Source: Saprospiraceae bacterium
Lineage (GTDB): Bacteria > Bacteroidota > Bacteroidia > Chitinophagales > Saprospiraceae
Length of the DNA stretch: 60,823 nt
Direction: 5' to 3'
Assembly: GCA_022844565.1 (NCBI GenBank)
Contig: JALHLK010000028.1
Location: forward strand, 1-60,823
The notes below the pieces were generated by a model that searched no databases, was not told the DNA's origin, and worked only from the letters and a program-made list of their open reading frames with translations. Positions within the stretch are counted from its first letter, which is position 1, and every line of letters starts with the position of its first letter. The position numbers and the translations under genes are program-made. Of the stretch, positions 46,243 to 55,969 are shown in pieces.

Positions 46243-47388
46243 TTAAACTTTTTTTAAGTGATCGTCTACCGCTTCACCTGCTTCATAGACTACACTAGAT
46301 CTACCCACCAAAAGTGGATCAACTCTACCAATTATCTTGACATTTTTATTATCATAGTCAATTTGGTGCAATAGATACTTCATAGCGTTTAATCTTGCTC
46401 TTTTTTTACAATTGGATTTAATTACAATCCATGGTGAATAAGGCGTATCGGTATGATAGAACATATTTTCCTTAGCTCTACTGTATTCATCCCATTTATC
46501 CAATGAGGCCATATCGATAGGAGATAGTTTCCATTGTTTGAGGGGATGTGTCTGTCGGTCTTTAAACCTTAGCTTTTGCTCTTCACGACTGACACTAAAC
46601 CAAAACTTAATCAGTACAATACCACTTCGCACGAGGTTTCGCTCAAATTCAGGAGTTTGCCTCATGAAATCGTGATACTCTTCCTCTGTACAAAAATTCA
46701 TTACATGTTCTACCCCAGCCCGATTATACCATGATCTATCGAAAAGAACAATCTCACCACTAGTAGGCAAATGTTTTACATATCTTTGAAAATACCACTG
46801 ACCTCGCTCTTCATCCGTAGGTTTTTCTAAAGCGACCACTCTAGCTCCTCTTGGATTAAGGTGTTCCATCATCCTTTTTATAGTGCCTCCTTTTCCGGCA
46901 GCATCCCTACCTTCGAATAAAATTACTACTCGCAAACCAGTACTTTTGACCCATGCCTGAAGCTTTAAAAGTTCAACCTGCAAATCAAATTTTTGAAATT
47001 CATAGCTTTTGCGTGACATGAGGTACTTATAAGGATACTTTTTATGCTCATGCCAATTTTCAACCAAAATATTATCAGGATGAATACCTAACTCATTTGA
47101 CTTTTTACCTTCTTCGTCCAATAACAACTTAAAAAGCAATGTCCTGTCTTCGATGGACATTGAATTAATGAAATCTTTTGCATTCTCTAAATTTTCATTC
47201 GGGAAAACAATCTTTTCAATTAACGTCGCAGCATTCGTATTGATTTTTTTACGAACAGCCCTTTTGACAGTATTCATCTTTATATCGACTTCCGTATCAC
47301 CACTAATAATATCCCCTCCATCTACGAGTTTTGGTGCAGATTTTAGCTCAAAATAATCATTTTTTCCTTCAGAATCTTTCTTTGTCAT
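46243..47388 (-). CDS. ppk2: polyphosphate kinase 2
   Basis: 381 residues from the ATG at 47388; the frame extends to 47454, but the extra 22 residues are hydrophobic and unlike the family. PPK2 motifs are Walker A in LFEGRDAAGKGGTIKRM, the RGARVVALEKP strand, Walker B in LFDRSWYNRAGVEHVM, FERNLVRSGIVLIKFWFSVS and the lid KDRQTHPLKQWKLSPID. The enzyme transfers phosphate between polyphosphate and nucleotides, usually making GTP or ATP from the diphosphates. The N-terminal 80 residues form a helical extension common in longer members. Confidence 0.9.
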   Translation of the reverse strand: MTKKDSEGKNDYFELKSAPKLVDGGDIISGDTEVDIKMNTVKRAVRKKINTNAATLIEKIVFPNENLENAKDFINSMSIEDRTLLFKLLLDEEGKKSNELGIHPDNILVENWHEHKKYPYKYLMSRKSYEFQKFDLQVELLKLQAWVKSTGLRVVILFEGRDAAGKGGTIKRMMEHLNPRGARVVALEKPTDEERGQWYFQRYVKHLPTSGEIVLFDRSWYNRAGVEHVMNFCTEEEYHDFMRQTPEFERNLVRSGIVLIKFWFSVSREEQKLRFKDRQTHPLKQWKLSPIDMASLDKWDEYSRAKENMFYHTDTPYSPWIVIKSNCKKRARLNAMKYLLHQIDYDNKNVKIIGRVDPLLVGRSSVVYEAGEAVDDHLKKV

Positions 47389-47856
47389 GTCTATTTTCGA
47401 ATTTAAGGAGGTAAAATAAAAATGATTTGTAGTAAACGAAATGATTTTTATCATAACAATCTATGACCTTCAACAAAGGCATAAAATTCAACTTAAGCAT
47501 ACAAAGTTAAGTAAACAATTAAAATATTATTGAGTCAATTATACCATAATGCTCATAAATTAATATCAAAAGAAAAAAAGGCCATCAAATGTGAGCTCAT
47601 TATAAAAACTCGTTTTACGTTAATACGTGAAATTCAAATAATTTTAATTAGCTGAATATCTATTATTTACAACTAACAAAATTTGTGAATATATCTCCAT
47701 TACACTTTTCGGAGGAGACTCAAATATCAAATGTAAAATAATTATTAAATTTCAAATTTTTAGTACTATTTTACGATTAAATCAAAACAAAATTGAATAT
47801 TTTCTCTAGATAGGCTTAATTTGCAGAATATTATCTAACTACATATTCGACTTACC
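47389..47856. other. 468-bp region between ppk2 and pyruvate carboxylase
   Basis: AT-rich and divergent. Apart from the left inverted-repeat arm it holds a short dyad around ACGTTAATACGT (near 47620). A TAATTTG close to 47818 is one base short of a -7 element for pyc. No gene is visible. Confidence 0.35.
47680..47723 (+). repeat. left arm of the 44-bp inverted repeat around pyc
   Basis: AATTTGTGAAT (47680-47690), 13 unrelated bases, then ACTTTTCGGAGGAGACTCAA (47704-47723). The reverse complement of both blocks, with the same 13-bp spacing, lies at 51347-51390. Confidence 0.85.
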
Positions 47857-50800
47857 ATGATTAGATCAATTAAAAGACTACTCGTTGCCAATAGAGGAGA
47901 GATTGCCATTCGTATTTTTAGAGCAGCTACAGAACTAGATATAAGGACTGTTGCCATATTTACGTATGAAGATAGGTATAGTTTACACAGGTATAAGGCA
48001 GATGAAGCTTACAAAATAGGGAATGATGAAGAACCATTAAAACCATACCTCGATATAGATGAAATATTACGGGTTGCAATCGAAAATGACATTGACGCCA
48101 TACATCCAGGATATGGTTTTCTCTCGGAAAATGATACGTTTGCTCAAAAATGTATGGATGCAGGAATCATTTGGGTGGGACCTGACCCTTCGTCTATGCT
48201 GGCTGTGGGTGATAAGATTCGGGCAAAAGAGATCGCTAATAAAGTAAAAGCTCCTATAGTAAGAGCATCAGAGTCGAGTATCGAAGATCATGATGAAGCG
48301 CTAGCCATCTCAAAAGAAATAGGTTTTCCCATTATGGTAAAAGCAGCCACAGGTGGTGGTGGCCGAGGCATGAGAGTCGTTAAATCAGAAGACGAATTTA
48401 CAAAATTGTACTACGAAGCAAGTGGGGAGGCCAAAACTGCTTTTGGTAATGGAGCTGTATTCATTGAAAAGTACATTGACGATCCAAGACATATTGAAAT
48501 TCAAATTTTGGGTGATCATTATGGCAATCTTGTTCATCTTTTTGAAAGAGATTGTTCGGTACAAAGGAGATTTCAGAAAGTAGTGGAGATAGCTCCTGCA
48601 ACCACATTAAAACAAGAAACTAAAGAATTACTCTACAAATATGCTACTGACATCACGAAGGCTGTAGATTATAAAAATGCTGGAACAGTTGAATTTTTAG
48701 TAGATAAAGACGAAAATATTTATTTTATTGAAGTAAATACTAGGATCCAAGTCGAGCATACCGTAACAGAAGTGATCACAGGAATCGATCTCGTAAAATC
48801 ACAAATACTCATAGCTATGGGGCATCCACTGAGCTATGAAGATATCGGCATCAATAGTCAATCCGATATAGTAATGCGTGGTGTAGCTATCCAATGTCGA
48901 ATTACTGCCGAAGATCCTTCCAATAATTTCAAACCAGATTACGGTAGATTGGTCGCTTATAGAAGTGCAAGCGGGTTTGGTATCAGATTAGATGCAGGAC
49001 ATGCATATGCTGGGGCAAATATTTCCCCGTTTTTTGATAGCTTGCTCGTAAAGGTGACTTCTTGGGGAAGAAATAGAAAAGAAGCGAGTGACAAGCTGAT
49101 TCGCGCATTAAGGGAATTTAGAATCAGAGGTGTAAAGTCCAATATAGGCTTCTTGATTAATCTTCTTCAAAATGAGGATTTCAAAAAAGGGAATGTCACC
49201 GTAGGATTTATCGCATCTCACCCAGAATTGCTAATACCCAGAGATTGGAAAGATAGAGGTACACGTCTCTTGACTTATTTGGGTAATGTAATCGTCAATG
49301 GGCACGAAGACGTAAAAAAGATCGATACTTCTATCGTTTTTAGAAAACCAATAGTACCGACCTTCGAAAGAGGACCAGATTTTACCCCAGGGTGGAAACA
49401 GGTACTTGAAGATTTAGGTCCAGCGGGTATCGTAGAAAAATTGAAGACTACAGTAGCTACGCAATACACCGATACCACTTTCAGAGATGCGCATCAATCC
49501 CTTTTGGCAACTAGAGTTCGCACAAAAGATATGATGGAAGTTGCCGAAAGTTTTGCTAAAAACCACGGACATGAGGTTTTTAGTATGGAAGTTTGGGGAG
49601 GAGCTACCTTTGATGTATCGATGAGATTTTTAAAAGAATCACCTTGGCGAAGGCTTCAAAAATTAAGAGCTGTCATGCCAAATACCTTATTTCAAATGTT
49701 GCTTAGGGGTTCAAATGCAGTGGGTTACAAGGCTTATCCTGATAATTTAATTGCGTCTTTTGTAGAGGAATCGGCTAAACAAGGTATTGATATTTTTAGG
49801 ATCTTTGATTCGCTAAACTGGTTAGAAGCGATGAAAACTTCTATTCATACCGTCATCAATCATACGGACTCTATAGCAGAAGTGTGCATGTGCTACACTA
49901 GTGATCTTTTGACCAATGAAAAATACAATCTACAATATTATCTTGATTTTGCACGTAGAATCGAAGATGAAGGTGCTCATATTTTAGCCATCAAAGATAT
50001 GGCAGGCTTACTCAAACCTAAGGCAGCGACGATTTTGATAGAAGCCCTCAAAAATCATATTGAAATCCCAATCCATTTGCACAGTCACGATACCTCGAGT
50101 CTACAAGCAGCAACTTACCTAAATGCTGCACAAGCTGGTGTAGACATCATCGATGTAGCGATTGCTTCCATGTCAGGATTGACGAGTCAACCTAATTTTA
50201 ATTCTGTAGCGGTAATGCTCAATGAAATGGATTTAGGAGAAAAAATCAATGTGGAGTCGCTCAATAAATATTCTGACTATTGGGAAGATGTGAGAACATA
50301 TTATTATCCATTCGAAACAGATTTAAAAGCAGGAACTGCAGAAGTTTTTGAACATGAAATACCAGGAGGTCAGTACTCAAATTTAAGACCACAAGCTCGT
50401 GCATTAGGGTTGGAGTCAAAATTTGATTTAGTAAAGAAAAATTACCGTGTAGTCAATGATTTGCTTGGAGGTATCGTAAAAGTAACTCCATCTTCTAAAG
50501 TAGTTGGCGATATGGCCTTGTTTATGACCGCCAATAATTATACTGCAGAAGACATTTTGACGAAAGGAGATAAAATATCATTTCCGGATAGTATGATCAG
50601 CATGTTGAAAGGGGATCTAGGCCAAAGAGATGAAGGTTGGCCAAAAGAATTACAAAAAATTGTATTAAAGGAGCAGATTCCATACACTGGCAAACCAAAT
50701 GATCATATTCCTCCGATGAATCTGGAGACAGAATTTGAAACATTTAAAGTGAAATTTCCAGAAATGAACCAATATCACGATTTCTTATCCTACCAAATGT

Positions 50801-51300
50801 ATCCAAAGGTATTCGAAGATTTTTACAATCATATGCAAACATATAGTGAGGTAACACATTTGCCCACACTTGCCTTTTTCTATGGATTGGATTATAACGA
50901 GGAAATCATGGTAGAAACAGCCAAGGGAAAATCTATGCTGATACAGTATCTCAACAAAAACGAGCCTGATGCACACGGCAATCGCTTGGTAATCTTTAGA
51001 TTGAATGGTGCAGATAGAAGTATTGTAATCAAAGATAAAAATGTAAAAGCTGAGATTATTGCCAATCAAAAAATATCAAAACCAGATGATATTGGTTCTC
51101 CTTTACAAGGAAGCCTTGCAAAAGTTTTGGTAAAAGAAGGGCAAGAAGTAGATGTAAATACTCCACTTTTTACAATTGAGGCTATGAAAATGGAGAGTAC
51201 CGTCACAGCACCATATGCAGGAATTGTACAAAAAATCTACTTAAAAGATCGGACTTTGGTTGCACAAGATGATCTGGTTTTAACGTTAACGGTGAAATAA
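47857..51300 (+). CDS. pyc: pyruvate carboxylase
   Basis: 1147 residues, full single-chain enzyme. Biotin carboxylase (about 1-455) shows RLLVANRGEIAIRIFRA, HPGYGFLSEN, KAATGGGGRGMR and EVNTRIQVEHTVTE. The carboxyltransferase (about 485-985) shows DTTFRDAHQSLLATR, the metal site IHLHSHDTSS and the QPNFNSVAVML region. The biotin carrier (about 1070-1147) has IEAMKMEST with the biotinyl lysine at 1111. It makes oxaloacetate from pyruvate with ATP and bicarbonate, refilling the TCA cycle. Monocistronic, and flanked 134 bp upstream and 47 bp downstream by an inverted repeat. Confidence 0.96.
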   Translation: MIRSIKRLLVANRGEIAIRIFRAATELDIRTVAIFTYEDRYSLHRYKADEAYKIGNDEEPLKPYLDIDEILRVAIENDIDAIHPGYGFLSENDTFAQKCMDAGIIWVGPDPSSMLAVGDKIRAKEIANKVKAPIVRASESSIEDHDEALAISKEIGFPIMVKAATGGGGRGMRVVKSEDEFTKLYYEASGEAKTAFGNGAVFIEKYIDDPRHIEIQILGDHYGNLVHLFERDCSVQRRFQKVVEIAPATTLKQETKELLYKYATDITKAVDYKNAGTVEFLVDKDENIYFIEVNTRIQVEHTVTEVITGIDLVKSQILIAMGHPLSYEDIGINSQSDIVMRGVAIQCRITAEDPSNNFKPDYGRLVAYRSASGFGIRLDAGHAYAGANISPFFDSLLVKVTSWGRNRKEASDKLIRALREFRIRGVKSNIGFLINLLQNEDFKKGNVTVGFIASHPELLIPRDWKDRGTRLLTYLGNVIVNGHEDVKKIDTSIVFRKPIVPTFERGPDFTPGWKQVLEDLGPAGIVEKLKTTVATQYTDTTFRDAHQSLLATRVRTKDMMEVAESFAKNHGHEVFSMEVWGGATFDVSMRFLKESPWRRLQKLRAVMPNTLFQMLLRGSNAVGYKAYPDNLIASFVEESAKQGIDIFRIFDSLNWLEAMKTSIHTVINHTDSIAEVCMCYTSDLLTNEKYNLQYYLDFARRIEDEGAHILAIKDMAGLLKPKAATILIEALKNHIEIPIHLHSHDTSSLQAATYLNAAQAGVDIIDVAIASMSGLTSQPNFNSVAVMLNEMDLGEKINVESLNKYSDYWEDVRTYYYPFETDLKAGTAEVFEHEIPGGQYSNLRPQARALGLESKFDLVKKNYRVVNDLLGGIVKVTPSSKVVGDMALFMTANNYTAEDILTKGDKISFPDSMISMLKGDLGQRDEGWPKELQKIVLKEQIPYTGKPNDHIPPMNLETEFETFKVKFPEMNQYHDFLSYQMYPKVFEDFYNHMQTYSEVTHLPTLAFFYGLDYNEEIMVETAKGKSMLIQYLNKNEPDAHGNRLVIFRLNGADRSIVIKDKNVKAEIIANQKISKPDDIGSPLQGSLAKVLVKEGQEVDVNTPLFTIEAMKMESTVTAPYAGIVQKIYLKDRTLVAQDDLVLTLTVK

Positions 51301-51346
51301 GGAAATGACTTAGTGAGATATCAAAACCACTTTTCAATATTAATAA

Positions 51347-51390
51347 TTGAGTCTCCTCCGAAAAGTCTAAAAGCCACAAATTCACAAATT
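51347..51390 (-). repeat. right arm of the 44-bp inverted repeat around pyc
   Basis: TTGAGTCTCCTCCGAAAAGT (51347-51366), 13 bases, then ATTCACAAATT (51380-51390). The two outer blocks are exact reverse complements of the left arm. ACAAATTCACAAATT here also looks like a short word repeat, so the arm may be an interspersed element rather than a transposon end. Confidence 0.85.
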
Positions 51391-51696
51391 ATTAAATAAT
51401 TGATTGTCAATGAATTAAAATTTATAAAATTACAAGAATTAACCGAAAATGAGTTTTCAGAAAGACCTCATAATTATGATTAATGATTTGAGCGTATTTG
51501 TTATTAATTCTTCTTTGTTAAATTCAATAATTTTTTAGTTACCGCGACCTTCAGGTCGTGGAAAACAAAAAATCACAATTCTTTTGGCGACATTTTTGCA
51601 TCAAAAATGGTGACAAAAACTAATAAGGACATTGCCATTTTTAACTTTAATTGAATTTATAAACAATAATCTGATTTCAACTCAACAAAGTAGAAT
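51391..51696. other. intergenic region after pyc with small hairpins
   Basis: No gene seen. A 30-codon open stretch (near 51415-51483) has no start codon. CATTTTTG-CAT-CAAAAATG near 51592 is another short dyad. The GC-rich hairpin at 51542-51561 is listed separately. Confidence 0.35.
51542..51561. repeat. REP-like GC-rich hairpin
   Basis: CCGCGACC-TTCA-GGTCGTGG forms an 8-bp stem with one G-T pair. It stands out as GC-rich in AT-rich DNA and is not followed by a T run. The form resembles short palindromic intergenic elements common in Bacteroidota. Confidence 0.5.
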
Positions 51697-51775
51697 TAAT
51701 TACCAACATTTGAAAATTCTCAACATTTGAACATTTCCAAGATTTGAAAATTTGAACATTGAAAACATGTCCTTA
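51697..51775. repeat. TTTGAAAAT/TTTGAACAT word tail after the patatin gene
   Basis: Words such as ACATTTGAAAATTCTCAAC and ATTTGAACATTTCC repeat up to GAAAACATGTCC at the stop codon. The tail after the methyltransferase gene (59713-59764) shares TTTCCA, TTTGAAAATT and GAAAACRTGTCC in the same order and orientation. Confidence 0.65.
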
Positions 51776-53644
51776 CGGATAGTCTCTAAAATTATTTAAT
51801 TCTTCTTCGGTCATATTTTGGAGTACATTTTTTGCATAAGCATACCCTATTTTTACGATTTCATCATACTTTGACCAAGCGGTGATTCCATATTTATTAA
51901 CATCAGGATTAAGGTGTAAATCCAACATATTTTTACTTACTCCTCTTTTTGATGTACTGTAGAGAATCGTAGAATTAACTATCGTAGATGTAAGGGATGG
52001 AACCCTATATTTTTTCTTTCTCCAAAACGATAAGCGGTCTTTAATTACTTCAAAGTTAGAAGGCATCATTTTTAGCGATACTTTGCGTTCCTTATCAATT
52101 AAAAAATCGATGCCAATAATTTTTTTGACTCCACTATTTTTCATTACATCAACTGGAAAGTTATTAAAAGTACCACCATCAACATAAAAATCTCCATCAA
52201 TAATGACTGGTGGATAAATTCCTGGGATAGAAGAAGAAGCAACTATCGATGTTGATAAATCCCCTTTAAACATAGCATTTTCTTCTGCCCTAGAAAAGTT
52301 AGTTGCTACGATGAATAATGTCCTCCATGTATCTGTAATATCTAAAGAATCTGCTCCTGCTAATTCGCATAATGCACTATTGATCATAGCCCTAAGCCTT
52401 TTTCCTTTGACTATTGACAAAATTGGCAGGAAATTAAAATCTTTTGTTGGATTAAAAAAAGCTGATTTTCTACCAATTTTAATGACCTCATCAATTGGTC
52501 TTTGAAAAGCATTAGCCATAGCCATGATCGATCCCACACTGGTACCACCAACATAATCAAATACAACACCAAATTCTTGGAGTGCTTTTATCACTCCCAA
52601 ATGTGCAAATCCTTTAGCACCTCCACCAGCAAAAACTATTCCGACGGCTTTTTCACTAACAATTCTTGCTAATCTATTATAATCCGAATCAACATTGCTC
52701 CTAATATGCAAATTTTGATCTACCCATGGTCTACAATCAAGCCAATTTCGAGTATTTGTAGGTGTTTGAGTATCATTGGGATGGACTAAAACCAATGTTG
52801 TTTTTGCATTGATTGTAGAAATTTTTTCAAATTCAAAGGTAGAAACTTGAGGTTCGAGTGTTGCATCACCAAAAATAAAAATATGATCGGCCTGGCGAAT
52901 GCATTTATTGTGCCAATATTCATCTTTATCATCGCACACATAGATCATATTATCATTGAGAGCCTCTTGATTATTTAACCAATGAATTAGTTTTTTACTG
53001 TATTCTCCAGACTCATCTCCTTGTTCGTCAGGCAAAGGACCAAATTCCTGCTCAACCAAGTTTTTATCTACTTTCAAAACTTTATTTTGCTTATTCAGTT
53101 TTGAAAAAACATAATCAGCAATTTTGATAACATCCAAAGTGTCATGCAAAGCAACAAAACAGATATTTATAAGATGATTACTGACAATTCTATCTTGATT
53201 TTTCTTAAATCTATCAATGACTAATTTTGTAACATTTAAAGAAACTTGAGGATATTCTTTTAATACAGTTTCAAAAATTTCTTTTGAAAGTTTTACCAAT
53301 AGACTATTTCTAAGGGCTGTAACGGTTGCAAACCGCGGTTCTCCAGTGTAAATAGCCATTTCTCCTACGGTTTCGCCCCTTACAATTTCACCAATTTTTT
53401 TTGTTTCCGTATCCTCCTGCTCTACAGATGCCTCTAATCTTCCACTTAATACAAAATATAGGGAGTCCCCTTCATCACCTTGTTTGATTAAAACATCTCC
53501 GCTTTCCAGCTCAAGCCACTCGAGTTTGTCTTCGATCTCATTTAGAATAGATTCATCAAATTCTCCAAAAATTAATTTTAGATTGTCCCTCAAAAGTTTT
53601 TTATGAAATTGATTTTGGTCTGTTTCTACCGTTTTAATACTCAT
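51773..53644 (-). CDS. patatin-like phospholipase with cyclic-nucleotide-binding domain
   Basis: 623 residues, NTE-like. An N-terminal cyclic-nucleotide-binding domain (about 25-145) has GDEGDSLYFVLSG and the phosphate cassette GEMAIYTGEPRFATV, which keeps the arginine used to bind the cyclic phosphate. A middle region (about 160-320) resembles the linker of NTE proteins. The patatin domain (about 330-520) has the oxyanion loop GGGAKGFAHLG, the nucleophile GTSVGS and the catalytic Asp in VDGGTFNNFP. It should hydrolyse phospholipids or lysophospholipids, perhaps under cAMP control, and this window also has an adenylate cyclase. Confidence 0.9.
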   Translation of the reverse strand: MSIKTVETDQNQFHKKLLRDNLKLIFGEFDESILNEIEDKLEWLELESGDVLIKQGDEGDSLYFVLSGRLEASVEQEDTETKKIGEIVRGETVGEMAIYTGEPRFATVTALRNSLLVKLSKEIFETVLKEYPQVSLNVTKLVIDRFKKNQDRIVSNHLINICFVALHDTLDVIKIADYVFSKLNKQNKVLKVDKNLVEQEFGPLPDEQGDESGEYSKKLIHWLNNQEALNDNMIYVCDDKDEYWHNKCIRQADHIFIFGDATLEPQVSTFEFEKISTINAKTTLVLVHPNDTQTPTNTRNWLDCRPWVDQNLHIRSNVDSDYNRLARIVSEKAVGIVFAGGGAKGFAHLGVIKALQEFGVVFDYVGGTSVGSIMAMANAFQRPIDEVIKIGRKSAFFNPTKDFNFLPILSIVKGKRLRAMINSALCELAGADSLDITDTWRTLFIVATNFSRAEENAMFKGDLSTSIVASSSIPGIYPPVIIDGDFYVDGGTFNNFPVDVMKNSGVKKIIGIDFLIDKERKVSLKMMPSNFEVIKDRLSFWRKKKYRVPSLTSTIVNSTILYSTSKRGVSKNMLDLHLNPDVNKYGITAWSKYDEIVKIGYAYAKNVLQNMTEEELNNFRDYP

Positions 53645-53823
53645 ATTTTGGCTGATAATTTTTTATACAATTTAGTATACCATTATTTATTTGGATAAAA
53701 TTATTTTTAGGGACATAAAGATATAAAATTCATTCATTAAAGTTACTTTTTGAAGTAGATATAAAAGATGTTTTTATTTCTCTTTTAACCTTGTAGCACC
53801 GAAACCAATTGAAATAAAAATTA

Positions 53824-53831
53824 TAACTTTG
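53824..53831 (+). promoter_or_regulatory. -7 element of the ABC-F gene
   Basis: TAACTTTG matches TAnnTTTG and ends 19 nt before the ATG at 53851. No TTG is found 19-21 nt upstream. Confidence 0.4.
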
Positions 53832-53850
53832 TGCTCTCAAATTAAAAAAA

Positions 53851-55485
53851 ATGATTTCAGTCAACGATTTAGCAGTAGAGTTTAGTGGAAAAGTACTGTT
53901 CCAAAACATTTCTTTTGTCATTAATGAAAATGATAAGATAGCGCTCATGGGTAAAAACGGAGCTGGTAAATCTACGATTATGAAGATTATAGCAGGCGTA
54001 AACAAGCCAACAAAAGGGACCATCAGCGCCCCAAAAGATGCTGTAATCGCCTACTTGCCTCAACATCTTCTTACCAAAGATGATTGTTCTGTTTTTGATG
54101 AAGCATCCAAGGCTTTCCAACATGTATTTGACATCAAACATCAAATGGATGCACTCAATGAGCAATTAGCTACTCGAACAGACTATGAATCTGATGAGTA
54201 CATGAAATTGATAGAAAAGACAAGTGAGTTAGGTGAGATTTTTTACAGTATGGAGGAGGTCAATTACGATGCAGAAGTAGAGAAAGCATTATTGGGCTTA
54301 GGTTTTACAAGAGAAGATTTCACAAGGCCAACGAGTGAATTTAGTGGTGGATGGCGGATGAGGATAGAATTGGCTAAAATATTATTAAAAAAGCCTGATT
54401 TGATTTTATTGGATGAGCCTACTAACCATATCGATATCGAGTCAGTAGTTTGGTTAGAAGATTTTTTGGTCAATAAAGCAAAGGCTGTCATCGTAATTTC
54501 TCACGACAAGGCATTTATCGACAATATTACCAATAGAACGGTAGAATTGACTATGGGTAGGATATATGATTACAAGGCCAATTATTCCCACTACCTCACG
54601 CTTAGAGAAGAAAGAAGGGCCCATCAAATGAAGGCCTTCAAAGAACAACAAAAAACAATTTCAGACAGTAAAGCATTCATCGAACGATTTAAAGGTACCT
54701 ATTCTAAGGCCAATCAAGTCAATAGTGTAGAAAGAATGTTAGAGAAATTGGAGATTATCGAAGTAGACGAAATCGACAATTCAGCATTAAAACTTAGATT
54801 TCCTCCTACTTTGAGATCTGGAGACTATCCTGTCACCATTGAGCACTTAACTAAAAAATATGGGGATCATACCGTTTTTCAAGATGCCTGCTTGGCCATA
54901 AAGCGCGGAGAAAAGGTCTCTTTTGTAGGTAGAAATGGAGAAGGTAAATCTACGATGATCAAGGCCATTATGGGTCAAATCGAATTTGAAGGAAAATGTG
55001 CCATAGGTCATAATGCAAAAATTGGCTACTTTGCACAAGATGCTGCTGCTGCCTTAGACCCTGAAATCACCGTATTTCAAACAGTTGATGAAGTAGCAGA
55101 AGGCGAGGTTAGGACACAACTTAAAAATATATTGGGCTGTTTTATGTTTTCAGGCGATGACATCGATAAAAAAGTTGGAGTACTCTCTGGTGGTGAAAGA
55201 ACTAGATTGGCTATGATCAAACTTTTACTTGAACCTGCCAACGTACTCATTCTCGACGAACCTACCAATCACCTCGATATCAAATCAAAAGATGTACTAA
55301 AAGAAGCACTACTCAATTTTGATGGTACCCTTATCTTGGTCTCCCACGATCGAGATTTCTTAAAAGGTCTATCCGAAAAAGTATTTGAATTTAAAAACAA
55401 ACGAGTCATAGAGCACTTTGAGACAATTGATGAGTTTTTGGTAAGGAATAAGGTCGAGTCTTTGAGACAAGCGGAGTTGGTTTAG
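53851..55485 (+). CDS. ABC-F family ATPase (YbiT-like)
   Basis: 544 residues with two ABC domains and no membrane segments. Domain 1: Walker A GKNGAGKST (34-42), signature EFSGGWRMR, Walker B LILLDEPTNH. A charged linker (about 250-310) carries the interdomain helices (FIERFKGTYSKANQVNSVER). Domain 2: Walker A GRNGEGKST, signature VLSGGERTR, Walker B VLILDEPTNH. ABC-F proteins bind the ribosomal E site and relieve stalled or drug-bound ribosomes. Sequence style is housekeeping rather than a drug-resistance member. The gene is followed by a GAGTTCAATG word-repeat tail. Confidence 0.92.
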   Translation: MISVNDLAVEFSGKVLFQNISFVINENDKIALMGKNGAGKSTIMKIIAGVNKPTKGTISAPKDAVIAYLPQHLLTKDDCSVFDEASKAFQHVFDIKHQMDALNEQLATRTDYESDEYMKLIEKTSELGEIFYSMEEVNYDAEVEKALLGLGFTREDFTRPTSEFSGGWRMRIELAKILLKKPDLILLDEPTNHIDIESVVWLEDFLVNKAKAVIVISHDKAFIDNITNRTVELTMGRIYDYKANYSHYLTLREERRAHQMKAFKEQQKTISDSKAFIERFKGTYSKANQVNSVERMLEKLEIIEVDEIDNSALKLRFPPTLRSGDYPVTIEHLTKKYGDHTVFQDACLAIKRGEKVSFVGRNGEGKSTMIKAIMGQIEFEGKCAIGHNAKIGYFAQDAAAALDPEITVFQTVDEVAEGEVRTQLKNILGCFMFSGDDIDKKVGVLSGGERTRLAMIKLLLEPANVLILDEPTNHLDIKSKDVLKEALLNFDGTLILVSHDRDFLKGLSEKVFEFKNKRVIEHFETIDEFLVRNKVESLRQAELV

Positions 55486-55560
55486 AAGCTGGGAGTTCAA
55501 TGAGTTCATTTAATGCAATGGAGTTCAATTAGTTCAATGGAGTTCAAATTTATTAAATTT
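55486..55560. repeat. GAGTTCAATG word-repeat tail after the ABC-F gene
   Basis: At least four copies of AGTTCAATGG- or AGTTCATTT-like words follow the stop codon directly. The reverse complement (TTGAACTCATTG) fills the region beyond the four-helix-bundle gene, which in the MutS sense has the same orientation as here. Confidence 0.7.
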
Positions 55561-55634
55561 GGTTTAAAATTTAGGATATGCGCGAATATTCATTTAGATA
55601 AACAACAATTTATAAGAAAGCATTTGCACAGGCA

Positions 55635-55943
55635 ATGAAAATTTTTGAGATTAGTAAATCCTTTCCAATTGAAGAGAAATATTCACTCACAGACCAAATA
55701 AGAAGAAGTTCTAGAAGTGTAAGCGTTAATTATGCTGAAGCTCACCGAAAACGTAGATACCCAGCACATTTTACTTCAAAATTGACGGACTGTGATGGAG
55801 AAAACACCGAAACGCTTGTTTGGCTAGAATTTGCTTTAGCATGCCGATATATAAATGAAAGTCAATTTAAAGAATTATTTGAATTAAATAATGAAATTGG
55901 CAAACTACTTGGGCATGCTATCAGTAATCCTGACAAATATTAG
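55635..55943 (+). CDS. four-helix-bundle protein (23S rRNA IVS-protein family), N-terminally interrupted
   Basis: 102 codons from the ATG at 55635. The sequence SLTDQIRRSSRSVSVNYAEA, RKRRYPAHFTSKL and VWLEFALACRYI is characteristic of the S23/four-helix-bundle family. Family members normally begin about 20 residues earlier. That part is present: ATG 55578 (preceded by TTAGGAT) reads MREYSFR, then TAA at 55599-55601, then TTIYKKAFAQAM in the same frame. A single stop codon therefore splits the gene, and the annotated frame could only be made by internal initiation. The molecular role of the family is unclear. It is flanked by word repeats on both sides. Confidence 0.7.
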   Translation: MKIFEISKSFPIEEKYSLTDQIRRSSRSVSVNYAEAHRKRRYPAHFTSKLTDCDGENTETLVWLEFALACRYINESQFKELFELNNEIGKLLGHAISNPDKY

Positions 55944-55969
55944 AATTAGTTAATTCATCACTTTTAAAA

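Noticed and set aside
47405-47466. A 14-codon plus-strand frame preceded by a perfect AAGGAGGT
   Set aside because: Too short to support, opposite to ppk2 and without a promoter. Strong Shine-Dalgarno sites are rare in this phylum, so the match is probably chance.
51415-51483. A 20-30 residue frame resembling a peptide leader (LKFIKLQELTENEFSE)
   Set aside because: No start codon, no double-glycine site and no export or maturation genes nearby.
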